Made by a program: the position numbers and the translations under genes
Source: Lagopus muta
Taxonomy: Eukaryota; Chordata; Aves; Galliformes; Phasianidae
Length of the DNA: 64,000 nucleotides
Assembly: GCF_023343835.1 (NCBI RefSeq)
Contig: NC_064442.1
Span: 17,346,501 to 17,410,500, forward strand
Reading direction: 5' to 3'
The notes under the pieces: model-generated
Seen by the model: the letters and a program-made list of their open reading frames with translations, nothing else
Database searches by the model: none
What the model was told of the DNA's origin: nothing
In this document: piece after piece, positions 60,583 through 64,000 of the stretch
Position numbering within the stretch: position 1 is the first letter of the stretch
How the letters are laid out: each line of letters begins with the position of its first letter

Positions 60583-60785
60583 CGCGGCCCCAGCTTCAAA
60601 GCAGAGAATCTCCGTGCGAAAGGTAACGGTATTCTTCCGCCCGCGCGAAAAAAGTAGTCCCGGCGTGTAGTTTGGCCTCCCGCCCGAGGCAGTGGAAAGG
60701 GGAAAGGAAAGGCAAGAAAGCGCTGCTGGGGTCGGCCCGCGCGCTTCCAGCCCGGGTTCTCTTTGGGGCTTCTCCTGACGGCGCT

Positions 60786-60902
60786 ATGGTGAGGGGCGGA
60801 GAGATCCGCGCGGGTGGAGGCGCGGTGATGCGGCTCTGTGAGGGACGCGGCGGCGGCGGCGCGGGGCGGAGGGGACGCGCAGTGCCGGGCCGAGCCCCGC
60901 AG
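60786..60902 (+). other. Candidate first coding exon of rightward transcript
   Basis: The ATG at 60786 is followed at once by a donor-like GTGAGG (60789), which would leave exon 1 with only the start codon. If that donor is skipped, the frame stays open for 39 codons to a second donor CCGCAG/GTCAGT at 60902/60903, encoding a Gly/Arg-rich peptide (MVRGGEIRAGGGAVMRLCEG onwards). That composition simply reflects GC-rich DNA, so the untranslated-exon alternative is just as likely. A pyrimidine-rich stretch (GGTTCTCTTTGGGGCTTCTC) precedes the ATG. No gene identity can be given. Confidence 0.35.
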
Positions 60903-61150
60903 GTCAGTGCGGCGGGCCGTGGGGCTGCTCGGCTCTCTCACCGCCTAGGGCGGCCCGGAGAGCAGCGCAGTGCCGAGCTGGGGGCGGCGTGCTGGGACCG
61001 GCCCGCCCGGCCTGCCAGGGGCTTCGGGCCTGCGGAGCGGAGCGTGGGGCTGAGCGCACGGCGCGTGTCCGCTGCGTCCTCATCGCCTTCGCGTCCCGTC
61101 GGCAATAAAAGACGGCGGTTCCCCGTTCTCCTTAGCCGTTACGTTATTAC

Positions 61151-61841
61151 GTCCCCTCAGTAGTCCTTTAAGGAGCCTTCCTGCCCTTCAGCTCGGTCAA
61201 AATAGAGAACCTGCGGTGTGCGACTGAGTCCCGCTGTTCCCTGTGTTAATTTAATCTTTTCGTTCTTCCTGCTTATGGTGATGGTGCGTAGAGAGCAGCC
61301 CGGCAGGTGCCCGTTCCGTGAGAATAGAGTGAGCCCCGTTCCCAGAGCAATGCTTTAGCAACAGAGCGGGGTTCAGCCGTGTTTGTGTCACTGTCAGAAG
61401 GTGACTAAACGCAAGCTGCTGTGCTTCGCAGTTCCTAAACGTCTTCCATCTTCTGTTTCTGCAGGCCACGTTCCCTCAGCAGGCATGGGCCGTGTCTGAT
61501 GGCGAAGGCTGCCCAGATTGCTGAGGTGTGCTGAGCTGCCCTGTGCTCAAGGACTGCTGGGTGGAAGCAGTGAGGGTGAGCTGAGCTGTTGCTCCGTACA
61601 CACCTGGCGGAGTTATTCCTTCTTGTCCCACTGTAAGCTGATGCAAGTTGCTGAACTTTCCCTGCCCGTTCCCAGGCTGTGGCAGGAGGAGCTTTACTCC
61701 CCCCACCTGAAGTATGCGTGGAACCGTGCTGGTTTTTGTAGCATTGAGACATGTGTTATGGGGCACACACCAGTGCTGAAACAGCACGGGTGGAAGAAGC
61801 TGTGCTTAACAGCCATGGAGGTGCTCCTGTGATCATCACAG
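61151..61841. other. Intron-like interval right of the island
   Basis: This is probably the first intron of the rightward transcript. One plausible acceptor (TCTTCTGTTTCTGCAG ending at 61464) opens a segment that would give a stop after 19 codons if joined to the ATG-only exon at 60788. That is not convincing coding sequence, though it could be an untranslated exon. No repeat family is recognised. Confidence 0.4.
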
Positions 61842-62143
61842 ATCCACAGAATGGCCAGGCTTGGAAGGGACCTCAAAGACCACGAATCTCCAACCCCCTG
61901 CCACATGCAGGGCCACCAACCTCCCCGTTTAATACCAGACCAGGCTGCCCAGGGTCCCATCCAACCCAGCCTTGAACACCTCCAGCATCTCTGGGCAGCT
62001 GTTCCAGCAGCTCACCACTCTCGTAGTAAAGAACTTCCCTCTGACATCCAACCTCAATCTCCCTTCTCTGAACTCAAAACCATTTCCCCTTGTCCTGCAG
62101 TTATCTCCCCTTTCAAAGAGTTGATTCCCCTCCTACTTGTAGG
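61842..62143 (-). mobile_element. CR1 LINE, 3' part (CR1-F-like)
   Basis: ATCCACAGAATGGCCAGGCT, then CTGCCACATGCAGGGCCACC, AAAGAACTTCCCTCTGACAT and AAAGAGTTGATTCCCCTCCT read as the antisense of a CR1-F-like 3' end, matching 45340-45667 and 53529-53775. It is inserted about 1 kb into the inferred rightward intron, in antisense orientation to that transcript. Confidence 0.94.
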
Positions 62144-64000
62144 CTCCCTCTGCATCACCTCTGAGGGGAAGGGTAACACAGGTGAACACCCATGTGCGTG
62201 CTTGAGGAGAGTAGGTGAATTAAGCTTTTTCTGTTGGGTTAGTTCTTGTATCCTAATGAAATGCCCTTTCAACTTCCAATTGGATTGGCTTTGGAGATCT
62301 TCCAGAACTAGTTCCTTTAAGCTTTTTTTGTTGTACTTCCATGATTTCCTCTAGAAACAGAAGGGTATTATTTCCTGTGTTGATGGAAACCATTGAACTT
62401 TTTAAGAGCTGACTGGTGGCTGATAAAAGCACTGTGGCTCTAAGTGCTTGCTTGGTATGAATTTCCTAAGAACAATTTGTTTTCAGAAATGTTTTTTTTT
62501 CTTTAATTTTTAAAGCCAGTGGAATTGTGGAAACAGTGAAGGCTGTCTGATAACTTGGTCCTGGTTTTTGAGGGCAAAGCATCTGGAACTTATTTATACA
62601 TTGTCATGGATTGTCAGTGTTGCTACCTGTGAGATAAGTTTGGTGGTGAAAAACTGCAAGCAGACCAGCCCTGTACCAATCTCTTCTGTAATGATGTGAT
62701 TGGGGGGGTGTGCCTGTCTGTTAATGGCCTTTTTTAAGGATTAATGTGCATATCCGAAAAGAGTTGCAGAGTTAATACCTGACTTGTAGGGACAACCCTG
62801 AGGTTGGATGTTCTGCTTCTGAAGGCTGCTTATGAAATGTTTGATGCCAACAGCCTTTGGGTAACTGCAGTTGCAGCTGGACTGGCATGGCTTTGTGTGA
62901 AGCCTTCACTCAGACTATGAGATGGGAGCAGTTGGGGGTTAGGAGAGGGCAAATGGAGTTGAATGACTGAATGCTGGGTTCTGGATGTTATTAGGAAATC
63001 TTCGTTATTCCTTGACCTTACTTCCCCGAATGCTGATGCACTTTAAACAGAGCTTGTCTTTTACAAATGATGGTAAGAATGTTCCCATTAAAGAAACTTA
63101 ATCAGTGGAAATGTTAAATGGAAGCAGTGTTATCTTCAAAAAGGCTTATTAAAGGTTTTCATCACAGAAGGAGATGATTCTGCTCTCCTTTGCAGGAGGC
63201 CATGGCAGTAGCTGACTTTGGCTGAGCAATTTCAGGTTTTTGAGCCCGGCAGACTGCGTGGCTTAAAATAAAAACCAAAAAGAAATGCTGTTATACTTCA
63301 CTGTTTCTGAGATTCTTGTGGGTTGTTTTTCAGTACATGGGAACCTGAGGCGTGGGGATGTTCTGTTCTGAAGGCTGTGGTGAGCGATGAGGTGGACAGC
63401 TGACACCCTTAACCTGCAGTTTACCAATTGCCATTGCATGAAAATCAGAGGAGCTGCTCCAGTGGAAAGGCTGAGTGACGTGAAGTTGTGTTACCATTGG
63501 CAACAATGTGTGAAGTTCATCCTCGAGAGAACGAGGATAGTGAAAGTGTCAGTTATTAACTGGATTCAAGTGGTGTAGAACTGATGGAATTTGTTTCTGA
63601 CTTGTTCTGTTTTTTGTCCCTCTGGTGTTGAATACAGAAGAGTTGTTGGCAGTTTAGTGTGTTCCTGGGTAAAGGTCTGCTCTCGTTGCATTGATGTGTT
63701 TAACTCTGAAAAGTTCATGTCTTTAATTATTCTGTGGTATCTGAAGGATTGTTTGTGGCCAAAAGAGACTTGTGACAAAGTATTATTAATCACCTTCGAA
63801 ATAAGTGATCTACAATATTTGCTAGGACTGGAAATAGGTGTTGGTGTCTGGTTTGGGCTTTGTGATGTTCCGTAGGAGCCGGAGCCAGCGAGTCTTAGCT
63901 GCTGGTAATCTCTAGTGCCAGTGCTCCTGACAAGCTACTTCAAACAGCTGATGAGATGAAAGTGTTGTTATGTGGGTGCTGAACTAGTTAAGGGATTTGT
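62144..64000. other. Intron-like interval, G/T-rich on the plus strand
   Basis: No coding exon is recognised. The plus strand is rich in G and T (21 G to 10 C in 62881-62940; 23 T to 12 A in 63661-63720), as expected for rightward transcription. One exon-like segment, 63334-63379, has a good acceptor (GGGTTGTTTTTCAG) and donor (GCTGTG/GTGAGC). It is only 46 nt and its phase cannot be confirmed. Confidence 0.5.

Larger units (their letters stand above)
59740..61150. promoter_or_regulatory. CpG island, divergent (bidirectional) promoter
   Basis: CpG density rises abruptly from near zero to one every few bases, with the core at about 59930-61100, and falls back to background after 61150. The island contains GC boxes, an inverted CCAAT box and a ZNF143/THAP11-type element, no TATA box, and good splice donors pointing outwards on both sides. 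CpG islands of this form in vertebrates mark constitutive promoters, and the outward donors suggest two divergent transcripts. Long open frames inside it (up to 296 codons) follow from GC richness, which removes stop codons, and are not called as genes. Confidence 0.88.

Noticed and set aside
59563..61163. Very long open frames on both strands (296, 225, 224, 221 and 163 codons) across the CpG island
   Set aside because: High GC removes stop codons in all frames at once. The peptides are Arg/Gly/Ala/Pro-rich in every frame, which is the signature of GC-rich non-coding DNA rather than of a gene.

Overview
The window looks like nuclear DNA from a bird, most likely a galliform such as chicken, turkey or quail. 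The evidence is about seventeen CR1 LINE fragments with the avian 3' end (short ATTCTRTG-type tail repeats and the conserved C-terminal end of the reverse-transcriptase ORF), one short mariner-type element of a kind I know from chicken, low CpG almost everywhere, and one sharp CpG island. There are no bacterial-type operons, no CRISPR arrays and no complete protein-coding gene that I can recognise.

Layout. Positions 1-59.7 kb are CpG-poor, non-coding-looking DNA, probably intronic or intergenic. They hold scattered CR1 copies on both strands, a mariner MITE at about 4.74-4.96 kb, a few tandem repeats and homopolymers, and several AT-rich stretches rich in TAATTA-type motifs that resemble conserved non-coding elements (about 3.1, 16.4, 17.5 and 31-32 kb). 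CR1 copies become dense between 45 and 62 kb. Positions 59.74-61.15 kb form a strong CpG island with two GC boxes, an inverted CCAAT box and a near-consensus ZNF143/THAP11-type element. Splice donors face outwards on both sides: minus strand after 60268, plus strand at 60789 or 60903. I read this as a bidirectional, TATA-less housekeeping-type promoter. Positions 61.15-64 kb look like the first intron of the rightward transcript and contain one CR1.

Strand composition supports this reading. In sample lines the plus strand is C-rich over G left of the island, and G/T-rich right of it. That is the pattern expected if the left side is transcribed leftwards and the right side rightwards. I could not name either gene: no exon in the window encodes a peptide I can assign to a family. 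Several exon-like segments with good splice signals are listed at low confidence, because protein-like open frames of similar quality also turn up by chance on both strands. I found no clear novel system. The most informative features are the divergent promoter, the composition switch across it, and some repeat structures.
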